A stretch of 44,122 nucleotides of DNA from Candidatus Poseidonia alphae (GCA_002505405.1 DAVD01000045.1:1-44122); one strand, 5' to 3'. Counted from the stretch's first letter, positions 25,601 through 33,857 are shown. Notes: generated by a model not told the origin, from the letters alone. Translations and numbers: made by a program.

Positions 25601-26105
25601 AGGTGTTCCATGCGCCCGTGATGTTCACGTCCTCTCCAATCGCCCCACCGGATTGACCTGTGTTGACCAAGTGCCATTGGTCTGAAAATTTAGGATCATT
25701 TGGAATCCACCTTGGTTCATGCGTTTGTTCCACCAAAGGATAGAAACTTTCGACTAACCCTTGCTCTTTCATGCTAAGCATTCGCTCAAGTCCTGACCCG
25801 GCGCTCAAAGTAACCAGCCAAGCACCGTTGAGGTGAGCAAGTGATTCGCCGACTGGAGTTGGCCCAATGGCGACCCATGAAACCGTTTCATCTAAAACAC
25901 TGGAACTGTACTGTGAGATATCACTTACTCGGGCTAATGCAGACCTAACTGCTTGCGAGTAGGTGGAAACAACCGTTGGTTGTTCTGTGGATTCATTGGA
26001 TTCTAAATTCGTGACCAACACGTTCTGAGAAGATGCGATACCAGTGACGAGGGAGGCCGAGGAGAGGAGAAGAAGCAAGGATAAAATGAGGGCCTGCGAC
26101 TTCAC
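22665..26105 (-). CDS. Secreted S8 subtilase with P-domain, thrombospondin-3 and MopE-like calcium repeats
   Basis: 1146 residues. A signal peptide (about 1-24) and propeptide are followed by the S8 domain: Asp180 in GIVDDGFDWNHPDL, His217 in KAHGTAAGG, Asn318 in AAGNG and Ser396 in GGTSSATPLVSG. A proprotein-convertase P-domain (about 485-590, with a DIDHTFRGDLEM strand) follows. Next come thrombospondin type-3 style Asp-rich repeats (DTDGDGLDDGTEV and variants). These alternate with three MopE-type units (DCNDNDAEIYPGAPE; DCNDTDANLNPDAQE; DCDDTRASVAPDQFE), each followed by a GxDxxCDG or GIDNNCNG knot. A transmembrane helix near 1093-1115 and a 31-residue tail anchor it. The start is GTG at 26103-26105 with GAGGGG 6 nt upstream. 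Ca2+-stabilised extracellular protease. Confidence 0.95.
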   Translation of the reverse strand: MKSQALILSLLLLLSSASLVTGIASSQNVLVTNLESNESTEQPTVVSTYSQAVRSALARVSDISQYSSSVLDETVSWVAIGPTPVGESLAHLNGAWLVTLSAGSGLERMLSMKEQGLVESFYPLVEQTHEPRWIPNDPKFSDQWHLVNTGQSGGAIGEDVNITGAWNTYRGNGVVIGIVDDGFDWNHPDLDDHYEPTLDYDYCGDDGDPTPASNKAHGTAAGGVAAAVGNNSLGVSGAAPMAGLAGLQLISCSTTDVREGGALSHERQSIDIYSNSWGPSDNGMTLSGPGPLMLAALEGGAQQGRGGLGSIVTWAAGNGLDDDDNANKDGYANLRYTIAVTAVTYKGEQSYYAEPGANILVAAPSNGDGESITTTDIEGPGGYTSTDYTDTFGGTSSATPLVSGVIALMLEANSNLTWRDVQHILVETSRKNDASDPSWTTNGDGHLVSHKYGFGVVDASAAVTLAEQWDSKGLEINASSGMSTVDLDIPDNSGTPLNVSFNVTDALHLESVDIYVDIDHTFRGDLEMILTAPSGMQSILSTKHEDANNNYADWRFSTVQHWGEDSRGEWILSIEDKGNGDAGTLNEWGLVLYGTERDIDSDGDMLTDANETNVYFTDPFDADSDDDQLSDGDEVFNTSTNPNSADTDGDGLDDGTEVLINGTNPLLSDTDGDGLDDGTEVLIQLTDPLERDTDGDGLDDGTEVSVNFTNPLSQDTDGDLLTDGDEVLQYFSDPLTYDPNADEDDFYWFADCNDNDAEIYPGAPERLNGLDDGCDGQWDEGFNSTDADQDTLSDFDEYHVHGTMFNLADTDGDLLRDDEELFVYFTDPLTVDNDSDGDSFYWFEDCNDTDANLNPDAQEDLDGIDNNCNGVVDETFFETDADNDLLLDYDEFTNRSTDPFNPDSDSDGLLDGEEVLETLTDPLVPDLDNDSDGYRWFLDCDDTRASVAPDQFEQWNGRDDDCDGFVDNGVDRLAHVLQTPGNRTLFINATGVPLELFVDLDLAEEDLDGLELNVRWSRNETALGTGPTLLQSSLDCNSPNSTFEKEICRSEGQTQGYQYTATVSDQYGSVNVTWTVYYQVWLPEDTGATTLIEAYSVAIGLGVIVIILLLVLVLQRRRPPEIEQISVEPVQAFAGVPAAPELDTIR
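24001..24207 (-). repeat. Three 69-bp direct repeats coding thrombospondin-3 units
   Basis: Near-identical units starting about 24001, 24070 and 24139 each code a 23-residue D(T)DGDGLDDGTEV unit. They lie in frame inside the subtilase gene and could expand or contract by recombination. Confidence 0.8.
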
Positions 26106-26313
26106 AGGCCCCCCTCAACGGCCTACCACATAGGACTAACGGTCCTCAGGTCAGGAATTGTATTCGGGAAAATACTCTTAGGTTCACCCCAGTACAAGAT
26201 GTGTTCAGTTGGCCAAACCAGTGCCTGTTAGCGAGAGATTCAAACAAATCGAATAATGACATTCAACCGTCAAATGGGTTAACGATGATAAGCGAAGTCC
26301 TTGACCGGCTTCC
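26106..26313. other. Divergent intergenic region between subtilase and YjdF-like gene
   Basis: 208 nt without a gene. It contains the short inverted repeats AGGAC-TAACG-GTCCT (26132-26146) and GTATT-CGGGAA-AATAC (about 26160-26175), both in front of the subtilase start and possibly regulatory. No tRNA-like fold was found. Confidence 0.4.
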
Positions 26314-27246
26314 ATGCAGGAGGGGAACGCGCAAACTCATCGGGCGCGAATCCCCGAAAGAGCACCCGTGATGGCTTGGCTGATATCGTGCCTCATCCTC
26401 ACTGTTTGGAACCTTAGTCGTGGGCTGAATCTTTGGGCCGGGTACAATTTCGGAGGAGTGATTATGGCGCTTTTGGCCATGTTCATTCTCTGGAATGGCC
26501 GCGTACAAATGCCCGCCTTACCATTATGGATTGGTTATTCAGCAACAATGTTGCACTTCATTGGCGGGTCATTAGGTGCTGCTGACAGTGGTCCGGGGCC
26601 ATTCTGTTTTGACGGAATGCAACCCGGTCAATGGTTGTGTGCAGATGGAGTGAACGGAATGTACCATGTCCATCCTTGGTGGGATAAGCTTGTTCACGGC
26701 ATGAACAGCACAGCCATTGCAATCGCATGGTCGCTTGGATGGAGGAGAATGTCAGAGCACAACGGTTGGCAGCTCTCACTTGGAATTGTTGCATTTACTG
26801 CTTTTTCACTCAGCGTAGCCATTGGAGTGGCGTATGAAGTGTACGAGTTCTTCGGCAAGACCATCTTCCAGACAATCGACCAAGGCGGATACGTGAACAC
26901 TGCAACCGATTTGGTAAGCGACATGTTGGGTGCAGGATTGGGAGTGTTGTTTTCTCACTTCTACGATCCCATGAACAAAACTTCAATCACCGACGGAAAG
27001 ATTGCAACACCGACTCAACTAACGCTCACCATCAACGGTTCGTTCCCCCTTATGGTGACGGGTGCATTGCTTTCGTTGGACTTTCTGTTGTTCAACGGTG
27101 GGGTTGTCGGCCGCGACTACGACTTCATCGGACAACTGATGCTTGGTTCAATCATCGTCTCAGCAGTGCTGATCACACGTCGTCTCATCCAACGGTCGCA
27201 TCTGAACAAGAACGAGGCATTGGATACATCTGGAGCATCATCTTGA
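26314..27246 (+). CDS. YjdF-like (DUF2238) polytopic membrane protein
   Basis: 310 residues with about seven hydrophobic helices. The core matches the YjdF/DUF2238 pattern: a polar WWDKLVHGMNSTAIA helix, GVAYEVYEFFGKTIFQ, and TATDLVSDMLGAGLGVLFSHF, where the charged Asp/Glu/His residues of the family are conserved in membrane helices. Biochemical function is unknown in all members. An extended outer loop (about 85-115) contains Cys in FCFDG and LCADG that could form a disulfide. The start is uncertain: ATG 26314, or Met20 at 26371 (MAWLISCLILTVW), which begins directly with the first helix. It stands alone and diverges from the subtilase. Confidence 0.8.
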   Translation: MQEGNAQTHRARIPERAPVMAWLISCLILTVWNLSRGLNLWAGYNFGGVIMALLAMFILWNGRVQMPALPLWIGYSATMLHFIGGSLGAADSGPGPFCFDGMQPGQWLCADGVNGMYHVHPWWDKLVHGMNSTAIAIAWSLGWRRMSEHNGWQLSLGIVAFTAFSLSVAIGVAYEVYEFFGKTIFQTIDQGGYVNTATDLVSDMLGAGLGVLFSHFYDPMNKTSITDGKIATPTQLTLTINGSFPLMVTGALLSLDFLLFNGGVVGRDYDFIGQLMLGSIIVSAVLITRRLIQRSHLNKNEALDTSGASS

Positions 27247-27308
27247 CCCACTTGGACCCAACCCCCACGGTGGCCAAGTTCCAGTTATGAATCCCTCGTA
27301 ATCGTATG

Positions 27309-27500
27309 CTAGAATTGCTTTTCAACAGACGCCTCTGTTCCGCCAACCCCACCCAACATCACCTTTGGAAAGACCGCATCGGTAAACGACCATATTGGGC
27401 CCATCTCGGCTTGGTTCCACTCTATTTTACAATGCAAGTGAATCTCTAACATGCAAGGGGGGCTCATTACAAGGACGCTGTGCCCCTCATCACTCAACAT
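27309..27500 (-). CDS. Doubtful small hypothetical protein
   Basis: From ATG 27498-27500 this would be 63 residues (MLSDEGHSVLVMSPP and on); an upstream TTG at 27524 overlaps the stop of the phosphatidyltransferase gene as TTGA. EIHLHCKIEWN and GPIWSFTDAVFPKVMLGG look protein-like, but I recognise no family and see no ribosome-binding site. It may be a small coupled gene, a decayed gene or a chance frame filling the gap 27247-27520, where I see nothing else. Confidence 0.3.
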   Translation of the reverse strand: MLSDEGHSVLVMSPPCMLEIHLHCKIEWNQAEMGPIWSFTDAVFPKVMLGGVGGTEASVEKQF

Positions 27501-27520
27501 GACGAAAACGATGCTATCGT

Positions 27521-28288
27521 TCAAAATCGACTGCGCAGCAAAACCAGAGCCATCAAAATCGAATTGACGCCGAGGACCAACACAGGTAAATCATCAAGAT
27601 TCTGAGTCACAGCAAGTGCAAAAATAAGCAAGGATTGCATCCCGAAACCAAGGAACGATGAAACGGTCAACTCAAAGCCTAAACCTTTCGAACCCTTTCC
27701 AGCAACCCATGAGATCATTCTATCCTGCCAACTAAAAAACAAAAGATACACTGAATGGAAGATATTGACGTTGCGTTGTTGCTCCCACGGGTGAGCTACT
27801 GGGCGTACTCGTTCGTCAATTCTACTGGTAGCATCACCCGAACCTAACGCTCTCATTGAAACTGAATAGTGATTAAAGAGCGAGTATTGGAATAACGTTG
27901 CTAAAATCATGAGACTGGTGAACCAAAGAGTCCAACCAAATACAGTTCCAAAGGCCCCCATGACGGCAATCAAACCGACCGTGTCTGCGACGGTATCCCA
28001 ATATCTTCCGACGTGCGACGGTCGCTCACGGATTCGAGCCAACTCCCCATCCACTGCATCGATGACCCCCTTAACGATCAGCAAAAAACATGCAAGAACC
28101 GGATAACCATCAAGAATCAACCAAGCACAGTACAGCGTAAGAAGGAGATGAAGGGTGGTGACCTGAATGACGGTTACCGGTTTTTCCTTGAGATAACGAG
28201 CCATGACTCGGGCAAATGGCCTACCCCATTCCGACAAATCGATGACATTTCTGTCTCCGTATTTCCTCATTGCCATAAATGCGCCCAT
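27521..28288 (-). CDS. CDP-alcohol phosphatidyltransferase family protein
   Basis: An integral membrane enzyme of 255 residues that joins a CDP-activated lipid (CDP-archaeol in archaea) to an alcohol headgroup. The complete signature DG-x2-AR-x8-G-x3-D-x3-D is visible as DGELARIRERPSHVGRYWDTVAD, within about 85-120, supplying the two-metal site. Six or so hydrophobic helices flank it. The headgroup (inositol phosphate, glycerol phosphate, serine) cannot be read from sequence. Possible starts are Met1, Met5 and Met7 (MRKYGDRN). An inverted repeat GGGCT-CTAA-AGCCC sits directly in front of the ATG (28290-28303). The gene diverges from a small membrane-protein gene at 28389. Confidence 0.9.
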   Translation of the reverse strand: MGAFMAMRKYGDRNVIDLSEWGRPFARVMARYLKEKPVTVIQVTTLHLLLTLYCAWLILDGYPVLACFLLIVKGVIDAVDGELARIRERPSHVGRYWDTVADTVGLIAVMGAFGTVFGWTLWFTSLMILATLFQYSLFNHYSVSMRALGSGDATSRIDERVRPVAHPWEQQRNVNIFHSVYLLFFSWQDRMISWVAGKGSKGLGFELTVSSFLGFGMQSLLIFALAVTQNLDDLPVLVLGVNSILMALVLLRSRF

Positions 28289-28388
28289 AGGGCTCTAAAG
28301 CCCCCCGCTCATAATCTTGAGCATCCAATCAGGCCTCCGAGAATGAATTCGAGCCAATGGTTATACCACCGGATTCAGTAGAACGCGC

Positions 28389-28691
28389 ATGGACGAAGCG
28401 TCACAAATAAAGCAAGGATTCTTGACCACGAAAGCATTCTTGGTCAATACCATAATCTTGTTTGTAAGTTATTCTTTATTCAACTTCGACATCGGGATAA
28501 TACCCTCCAGTTTATCAGATATTCCACTGCACATATTCATCGTATCGTTTATCCTTGAAGTGATTCTTTTGATAATGCTAACACGACTGAGTAAAACCGA
28601 ATCAATATGTGAGGTTCAAGATTGCGAAAACAAGACGCTCATCAATAAAAAGTATGTCCAAAACATGACCAGGAAGTCGTTAAAGCCTTGA
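28389..28691 (+). CDS. Small two-helix membrane protein of unknown function
   Basis: 100 residues, no family recognised. Two hydrophobic helices (about 15-33, FLVNTIILFVSYSLF; about 46-66, IPLHIFIVSFILEVILLIMLT) precede a basic, Lys/Asn-rich tail with two Cys (CEVQDCENK). TTATACC at 28361-28367 sits about 26 nt before the ATG, consistent with a leaderless message. The stretch is visibly more AT-rich than its neighbours, which suggests recent acquisition. Its stop overlaps the TTG start of a possible 23-residue membrane peptide. Confidence 0.6.
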   Translation: MDEASQIKQGFLTTKAFLVNTIILFVSYSLFNFDIGIIPSSLSDIPLHIFIVSFILEVILLIMLTRLSKTESICEVQDCENKTLINKKYVQNMTRKSLKP

Positions 28692-28759
28692 GAAACAATC
28701 GGATTGCTGCCGTTGTAGGGCTAACTGCAGTAGCCGTGTATTTTTTCATTCTAAAGTAG
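28688..28759 (+). CDS. Possible coupled 23-residue membrane peptide
   Basis: A TTG start overlaps the previous stop (TTGA) and reads 23 residues: a basic start (RNNR), one hydrophobic helix (IAAVVGLTAVAVYFFIL) and a terminal Lys. That is a typical single-pass micro-protein layout. Alternatively it is the original end of the preceding gene after a frameshift. No family is recognised at this size. Confidence 0.35.
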   Translation: MRNNRIAAVVGLTAVAVYFFILK

Positions 28760-28790
28760 AACCTGCATTCCATAAAAAACCGAGATGATT

Positions 28791-28800
28791 CAATATAAAT
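28791..28800 (+). promoter_or_regulatory. TATA box for msrA
   Basis: CAATATAAAT lies about 53 nt before the msrA ATG. A weaker candidate, CATAACTTATT (about 28822), is about 25 nt before it. Either could be used, the second giving a leaderless message. Confidence 0.4.
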
Positions 28801-28848
28801 CTCCGGGACAAAGCATGAGTTCATAACTTATTGGACGGTGCTTGACCC

Positions 28849-29370
28849 ATGGAACGAATGATCGTTGGTGGCGGATGCTTCTGGTGTGTTGAAGGGGCCT
28901 ACAAAGACATACATGGGGTTGAATCAGCTCTACCCGCCTACGCCGGTGGCCCAGACCCAAATCCCACATACAAGGGCGTTTGCTCCGGCAGAACAGGCCA
29001 TGCAGAGGTTGTTGAGGTCGTTTTTGATGCAAGTACGGTCACCTATGAGACCCTTCTTGAAGTATTCTTCACGGTTCACGACCCCACCCAGTTGAACCGC
29101 CAGGGAAACGACATTGGAACGCAATACCGCAGTTGCATCATGCCGTTAAGCGAAGGTCAACGAGCCGTTGCTCAAGCCACAACGGCATCCATGCAAGACT
29201 ATTATGACGACCCTATTGTGACTACGATTGAACCCCCGTTGAATTTCGTCATAGCCGAAAAAGAACATCATGACTACTACGCCAGAAATCCCTATCAAGG
29301 ATACTGCGCCGCCGTAGTTGGTCCTAAAATCGCCAAAGTTAGAGCAAAACACGCTCATCTTTACCGATGA
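28849..29370 (+). CDS. msrA: Peptide methionine sulfoxide reductase A
   Basis: A standard MsrA of 173 residues that reduces methionine-S-sulfoxide in proteins, repairing oxidative damage in the cytoplasm. The catalytic motif GGGCFWCVEG lies at about 7-16. The family segments YAGG, Y-x-x-V-x-x-GxTGHAE (here YKGVCSGRTGHAEVVEV), HDPTQLNRQGNDIGTQYRS and EKEHHDYYARNP follow. Resolving cysteines appear to be C45 (in GVCSG) and a late one in GYCAAVVG. Start ATG 28849. It follows the AT-rich patch and precedes the P5C dehydrogenase by 65 nt. Confidence 0.97.
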   Translation: MERMIVGGGCFWCVEGAYKDIHGVESALPAYAGGPDPNPTYKGVCSGRTGHAEVVEVVFDASTVTYETLLEVFFTVHDPTQLNRQGNDIGTQYRSCIMPLSEGQRAVAQATTASMQDYYDDPIVTTIEPPLNFVIAEKEHHDYYARNPYQGYCAAVVGPKIAKVRAKHAHLYR

Positions 29371-29435
29371 GTTATCTGATTTAACCAACTTGTAACGCCG
29401 TGATGTTCAAGAGGCGTCTGTAACGACGGGACATC

Positions 29436-31067
29436 ATGGTCAACAGCGTACCCATGCCACCTGCCCCAGTGAACGAACCCATCCTTGGCTATCTTCCCGG
29501 TAGCCAAGAGCGACTTGAACTTGAGGTTGAACTCAAGCGGCAATCCTCAGAAGTTCTTGAAATTCCATGCGTGATTAACGGTGAAGAAATCTTCACCGGC
29601 AACGTCGTTGAGCAGGTCATGCCCCACGACCACGGCCACGTTATTGCACGAGTCCATATGGCCGGAGAAGCGGAAGTAAAGGCGGCCATCGAAACCGCTC
29701 TTGACGCACATAAGATGTGGTCGACCATGCCCTGGCAGGCCCGAGCTGCAATCTTCCTCAAGGCAAGTGAACTGCTCGCTGGTCCTCGCCGTGCAGAGAT
29801 TAATGCATCAACCATGATCAATCAATCCAAGACATGCCACCAAGCCGAAATTGATTCAGCCTGTGAACTCATTGACTTTTGGAGATTTAATGCGGACTAT
29901 TGCCGCCAAATTTACGAAGACTTGCAACCACCCGTCTCTCCTTCATCGATGTGGAACTCAAGCGAAGTGCGCCCGTTAGAAGGATTCGTGTTCTCCGTCA
30001 CTCCGTTCAATTTCTCGAGTATTGCCGCAAACCTCCCCTCCAGTGCTGCGCTGATGGGTAACGTTGGAGTTTGGAAACCCTCCCGTAATTCATACGTCTC
30101 AAATTATCGCTTGATGCGCTTGATGATGGATGCTGGCTTGCCGGCAGGAGTCATCAATTTCGTACCCGGCAAGGCGAGTATGGTTGGCGACATGTGTTTG
30201 GGTCATCCTGCACTCGCTGGTATTCACTTCACCGGCTCAACCCGCGTCTTCCGTCAGATGTGGCGTGATGTTGCAAACAACCTGGAGACCTTGAACTCAT
30301 ACCCACGTATCGTTGGAGAAACTGGTGGTAAAGACTTCATTGTCGCACATCCTGATTGCGACCGTCGCGCCCTTCTGGTCGCCATGTTGCGTGGAAGTTT
30401 CGAGTTCCAAGGCCAAAAGTGCAGTGCAGCAAGCCGTGCCTACGTTCCGAAGTCCGTTTGGTCAGCCATCAAGGATGACTACGTTGCAGAGGTCGCCAAA
30501 ATTACCGTGGGCGACCCACGTACCTTCACCAACTTCCTTGGAGCAGTGATCGACAAGAAGTCATTCGACAACATTGCAGGTTACATTGACCGAGCAACAG
30601 CAAACCCTGATTGTGATATCGTCACTGGTGGCTCGTATGATGACAGTGTTGGTTACTTCGTCCAACCAACAACCATTGTATGCAAGGACCCTAGAAGTGA
30701 GAGCATGGTTGAGGAAATTTTCGGACCCGTCCTCTCAGTCCATGTCTATGATGATGCAGAATTTGATGCCGTCCTTGAGTTGTGCGATACTACCTCTGAA
30801 TACGCTCTCACCGGTTCTATATTTGCTACTGACCGAACCCACATTGAAACTGCACTTAATGCCCTTCGCTACTCCGCTGGAAACTTCTACATCAACGACA
30901 AGCCAACAGGTGCCGTGGTTGGGCAACAGCCCTTTGGAGGTGCCCGTGGAAGCGGTACCAACGACAAGGCTGGAAGTCCACTGAATTTGCTTCGCTGGGT
31001 GAGTCCTCGATCGATCAAGGAAACCTTTGCCCCACCACACGATTGGACCTATGGATTCCATCAGTGA
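29436..31067 (+). CDS. pruA: Delta-1-pyrroline-5-carboxylate dehydrogenase
   Basis: An aldehyde dehydrogenase of 543 residues, the length of the monofunctional P5C dehydrogenase type. It oxidises glutamate semialdehyde to glutamate with NAD, the second step of proline breakdown. Characteristic parts are PFNFSSIAANLPSSAALMGNVGVWKPS, the FTGSTRVFRQMW cofactor loop, the general base in ETGGKDF, the catalytic Cys in FQGQKCSAASRAYVP, and the late QPFGGARGSGTNDKAGSP that is specific to this subfamily. No proline dehydrogenase gene is adjacent. The last 7 nt overlap the end of the converging minus-strand gene. Confidence 0.95.
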   Translation: MVNSVPMPPAPVNEPILGYLPGSQERLELEVELKRQSSEVLEIPCVINGEEIFTGNVVEQVMPHDHGHVIARVHMAGEAEVKAAIETALDAHKMWSTMPWQARAAIFLKASELLAGPRRAEINASTMINQSKTCHQAEIDSACELIDFWRFNADYCRQIYEDLQPPVSPSSMWNSSEVRPLEGFVFSVTPFNFSSIAANLPSSAALMGNVGVWKPSRNSYVSNYRLMRLMMDAGLPAGVINFVPGKASMVGDMCLGHPALAGIHFTGSTRVFRQMWRDVANNLETLNSYPRIVGETGGKDFIVAHPDCDRRALLVAMLRGSFEFQGQKCSAASRAYVPKSVWSAIKDDYVAEVAKITVGDPRTFTNFLGAVIDKKSFDNIAGYIDRATANPDCDIVTGGSYDDSVGYFVQPTTIVCKDPRSESMVEEIFGPVLSVHVYDDAEFDAVLELCDTTSEYALTGSIFATDRTHIETALNALRYSAGNFYINDKPTGAVVGQQPFGGARGSGTNDKAGSPLNLLRWVSPRSIKETFAPPHDWTYGFHQ

Positions 31068-31450
31068 GTTTGCTGGTTCTTACGTGCAAGTCGGTTGAGG
31101 TAGGCTTGCTCAGCCTTTCCGATCAGGTATTTTGGCTCATAGCGATTGGAGACCATCCCGATCAAGTACCAACCAACTGAAAGAACCGGTGTTACGATGA
31201 AAGTTGTAAGACACAACCATACGACAAGGTTCCCTTCCGTCACACCCCAGGACCAGTAAGCGACGCTCAACAGACACATCGGCAACCACAGACGGGCGGC
31301 ATTGCTTGGCGTGGACATGCCTTTGTGGTCACGACGTGGGGCGAACAATCCTTCGAGGACCATATCTACCGCCGCCTTTGTTCGCTTATGAATCACCGTT
31401 TTCTCGCACCCATCCATTCCTTGATGAGGGGGAACCCCTTGGTTCCACAT
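31061..31450 (-). CDS. Small two-helix membrane protein
   Basis: 129 residues from ATG 31448-31450, or about 118 from Met12 (MDGCEKTVIHKR). Two hydrophobic helices (about 53-70, LWLPMCLLSVAYWSWGV; about 76-98, VVWLCLTTFIVTPVLSVGWYLIG) are flanked by basic cytoplasmic segments, including a C-terminal LIGKAEQAYLNRLARKNQ. No family recognised. It overlaps the end of pruA by 7 nt in convergent orientation. Confidence 0.55.
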   Translation of the reverse strand: MWNQGVPPHQGMDGCEKTVIHKRTKAAVDMVLEGLFAPRRDHKGMSTPSNAARLWLPMCLLSVAYWSWGVTEGNLVVWLCLTTFIVTPVLSVGWYLIGMVSNRYEPKYLIGKAEQAYLNRLARKNQQTH

Positions 31451-31564
31451 CCTGCAATGATGAATGCTTCTGCCGAATGCTGTTTTTCAGTGACGAGTGA
31501 TGGGCGAACTGAGCGGGACTCACAATCATGAGGTGTTGCTATTCAACCAGGATTTCAACCCAGA

Positions 31565-33001
31565 ATGCAAGTTCAGGCCATACCCCTGACTCCAATTCCA
31601 TCCGACCTTACCGTTTGGAAGGCTTCAACACCCTGGCAGACCGTTCGTTCCATGCTCGGGCTCGTACTGGTCTGTTTTTTCATCGCACAAATATCGGTGC
31701 TCATCGTAGCTGGTTTCATTGACGGTGATATCAACGGAACTCTTGGGCCATTTGAACCGTTGTACACCTTTATTGGAGGCATATGCCTCTCTCCATTCCT
31801 GATGCTTTTTTTCTACCTGCGCCGGCCAAGGTTGACTCACAGCATCACTGCTGAACCTCATCCGCAGGGTGTTCATCAACACATTCTCGTAGGTGGGAGC
31901 GTGATCCAATCCCCAGTTCCAACTCTTGTGCGCCATCATCTGTTTCGTTCAACTGCGCCTCTCGAGATGCCTCGACCGGTTCATCTTTGGGCTCTGTTTT
32001 TCGGCGGAGTCATTCTTTCCTCGGTATGTCTGCTTCCATTGATGCTTTTTGGACCAAATGCATTGAGCGTCCTGCTTGCTCTGGTCATCGTCCTACCTGC
32101 TTGGCTGATCGGTTTTGCAGCACCTGTTTTTGCATGGTGGTCCATCAGCAGCCGCCACCTTGGAATCAATATTTCCAGAAGAAACGCCGAGTGGATCTTA
32201 GCAGCAGGCATGCTTTCCACCATTCCGGCGATCATCATCAACTCCCTCATCTCTCCTTTGATACTGAACTTCGTTGGACTTGATGCGATGGAACCGGGTT
32301 CCTGGGGTGAAGGGTTTGTCCTCTTCTTGTCCGCGCCCATTGGAGAGGAGTTGAGCAAAGCGTTGGCTGTCCTCGCATTGAGCCATCTCATTATTTCACC
32401 AAAACACGGTTTTTATGTTGGCTCAACTGTGGGCCTCGGATTCGCTCTGCTTGAGAATGCACAATACATTTCAATGGCTCTGGTTGGCGACTACAGCAGT
32501 ATTTCCTACTTCTTCACCGCCATGCTGCGAGGAATTAGTTCCATCCCAGGCCATGCATTATGGACGGGTCTATCTGGCTACGCCATCGGCTGCTGGATTG
32601 GCCGAGGAAATCACCTTCCGCTGATGAGTGATCGCTCCTCTTATGTCACGGCTAAAAGCAATGCAAAATGGGTTTTGTACAATAAAAACGGCACACCCGA
32701 AACCACAACGGGATGGGCCAACATGCCTTCAGATCGAATGATGAAGTTCGTGAGTCGTTTGGAAAAGCATTCCTGGAACCTACCAAAAACGGTCCCTGCA
32801 GGAATTGCTGCTGCGATTTTAGGCCATGGACTTTGGAATGGAACTTCATGGGGCGTAAGTAAACTCCTTGCTGACGTCGATACTCTTTTCTCAGTATTCC
32901 TGCAACTTTCTTGGTTGGGAATCATGGTCGCCACCTTGTGGCTGTTTATTCTAAGGTGGCTTCCAAGTATTGTATTGGATGCCCAAGATGGCCCATTTTG
33001 A
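31565..33001 (+). CDS. PrsW-like intramembrane metalloprotease family protein
   Basis: 478 residues with about eight or nine membrane helices. The PrsW/CAAX-like core is clear: GEELSKALAVLALSH carries the EE-x-x-K pair, GSTVGLGFALLENAQY supplies the second glutamate, and MLRGISSIPGHALWTGLSGYAIG and GHGLWNGTSWG supply the His residues. PrsW enzymes cut membrane-bound anti-sigma factors in bacteria. Archaea lack sigma factors, so the target here is unknown. A hydrophilic loop of about 70 residues (about 360-430) separates the last two His-bearing helices. Start ATG 31565. Confidence 0.85.
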   Translation: MQVQAIPLTPIPSDLTVWKASTPWQTVRSMLGLVLVCFFIAQISVLIVAGFIDGDINGTLGPFEPLYTFIGGICLSPFLMLFFYLRRPRLTHSITAEPHPQGVHQHILVGGSVIQSPVPTLVRHHLFRSTAPLEMPRPVHLWALFFGGVILSSVCLLPLMLFGPNALSVLLALVIVLPAWLIGFAAPVFAWWSISSRHLGINISRRNAEWILAAGMLSTIPAIIINSLISPLILNFVGLDAMEPGSWGEGFVLFLSAPIGEELSKALAVLALSHLIISPKHGFYVGSTVGLGFALLENAQYISMALVGDYSSISYFFTAMLRGISSIPGHALWTGLSGYAIGCWIGRGNHLPLMSDRSSYVTAKSNAKWVLYNKNGTPETTTGWANMPSDRMMKFVSRLEKHSWNLPKTVPAGIAAAILGHGLWNGTSWGVSKLLADVDTLFSVFLQLSWLGIMVATLWLFILRWLPSIVLDAQDGPF

Positions 33002-33092
33002 TGAATCACTGGGTCATTAATTCAAAAGGGATGCGGATGTCCCAAGAGTACTGATTGGTCGTTCTCACCGTATCCAACAAGGAGAGGAAAAC

Positions 33093-33857
33093 ATGAATAT
33101 CTTTGAGAGTGGACTCAACGCTGGTAACTTGATTGTTACTTCCATTCTCGTAATGGGTCTCCTTTATGTTTCATCAAAAGCGAGAATGCTTGACAAGAAA
33201 GGTGCAAATGCAGCTGCGGTATTGGGAATTATTGTCGGTGGATTAGGGCATTGGACTTGGTTGTTAATTCTTCTCGGATTCCTTGTCTGCTCTCACAAAG
33301 CCACCAAATGGAGGTTTGAGGAAAAATCAGAACTTGGAATGTGCGAATCCAATGATGGACACCGTGGATGGACCAACGTCGTGGCCAATGGAGCAATCCC
33401 TGGCCTGATGTGTGTTTTTGCTTACCTAAGTGGAGATTACGAAGCCTGGATTTGGATGTTCGGAGCCGCCGTGGCCGTTGCTGCATCGGACACCTTTGCA
33501 AGCGAAATTGGGTGCATGGACACAAGAGTGCGCATGATCACGACCTTCAAACCATGCCGGCAGGGCGAAAACGGAGGGTTTTCTCCAAATGGACAACTTG
33601 CGGCCATCGTTGGCTCATTGGTCGTAGCTGTACTAACACTCGCCGCATGGGCGCTAACCGCTGGAGACGTAGTTCTCAACGAGGGATTACGACTTGGTGG
33701 AATTCTTGCGGTGATTGGGTGGCTCGGGTGTCAGATCGACAGTTATCTCGGAGCATTGCTTGAAAACCGAGGATATTTGACCAAGGGTTCTGTCAACGCA
33801 CTCGCCATCACCGGCGGAGTGCTGATGATGTGGGTTTACAGCGGCATGCCCCTTTGA
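33093..33857 (+). CDS. DUF92 family membrane protein (TMEM19/VTE6-like)
   Basis: 254 residues with about six helices. DUF92 hallmarks are KGANAAAVLGIIVGG near the N-terminus, RGWTNVVANGAIP, AAVAVAASDTFASEIG in the middle, NGGFSPNGQLAAIVGS, and QIDSYLGALLENRGYLTKGSVNALA near the end. The plant relative VTE6 is a phytyl-phosphate kinase, so archaeal members may phosphorylate isoprenoid phosphates; that is inference. AAGGAGAGG lies 7 nt before the ATG (33093). It forms a plus-strand run with the next two genes. Confidence 0.88.
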   Translation: MNIFESGLNAGNLIVTSILVMGLLYVSSKARMLDKKGANAAAVLGIIVGGLGHWTWLLILLGFLVCSHKATKWRFEEKSELGMCESNDGHRGWTNVVANGAIPGLMCVFAYLSGDYEAWIWMFGAAVAVAASDTFASEIGCMDTRVRMITTFKPCRQGENGGFSPNGQLAAIVGSLVVAVLTLAAWALTAGDVVLNEGLRLGGILAVIGWLGCQIDSYLGALLENRGYLTKGSVNALAITGGVLMMWVYSGMPL

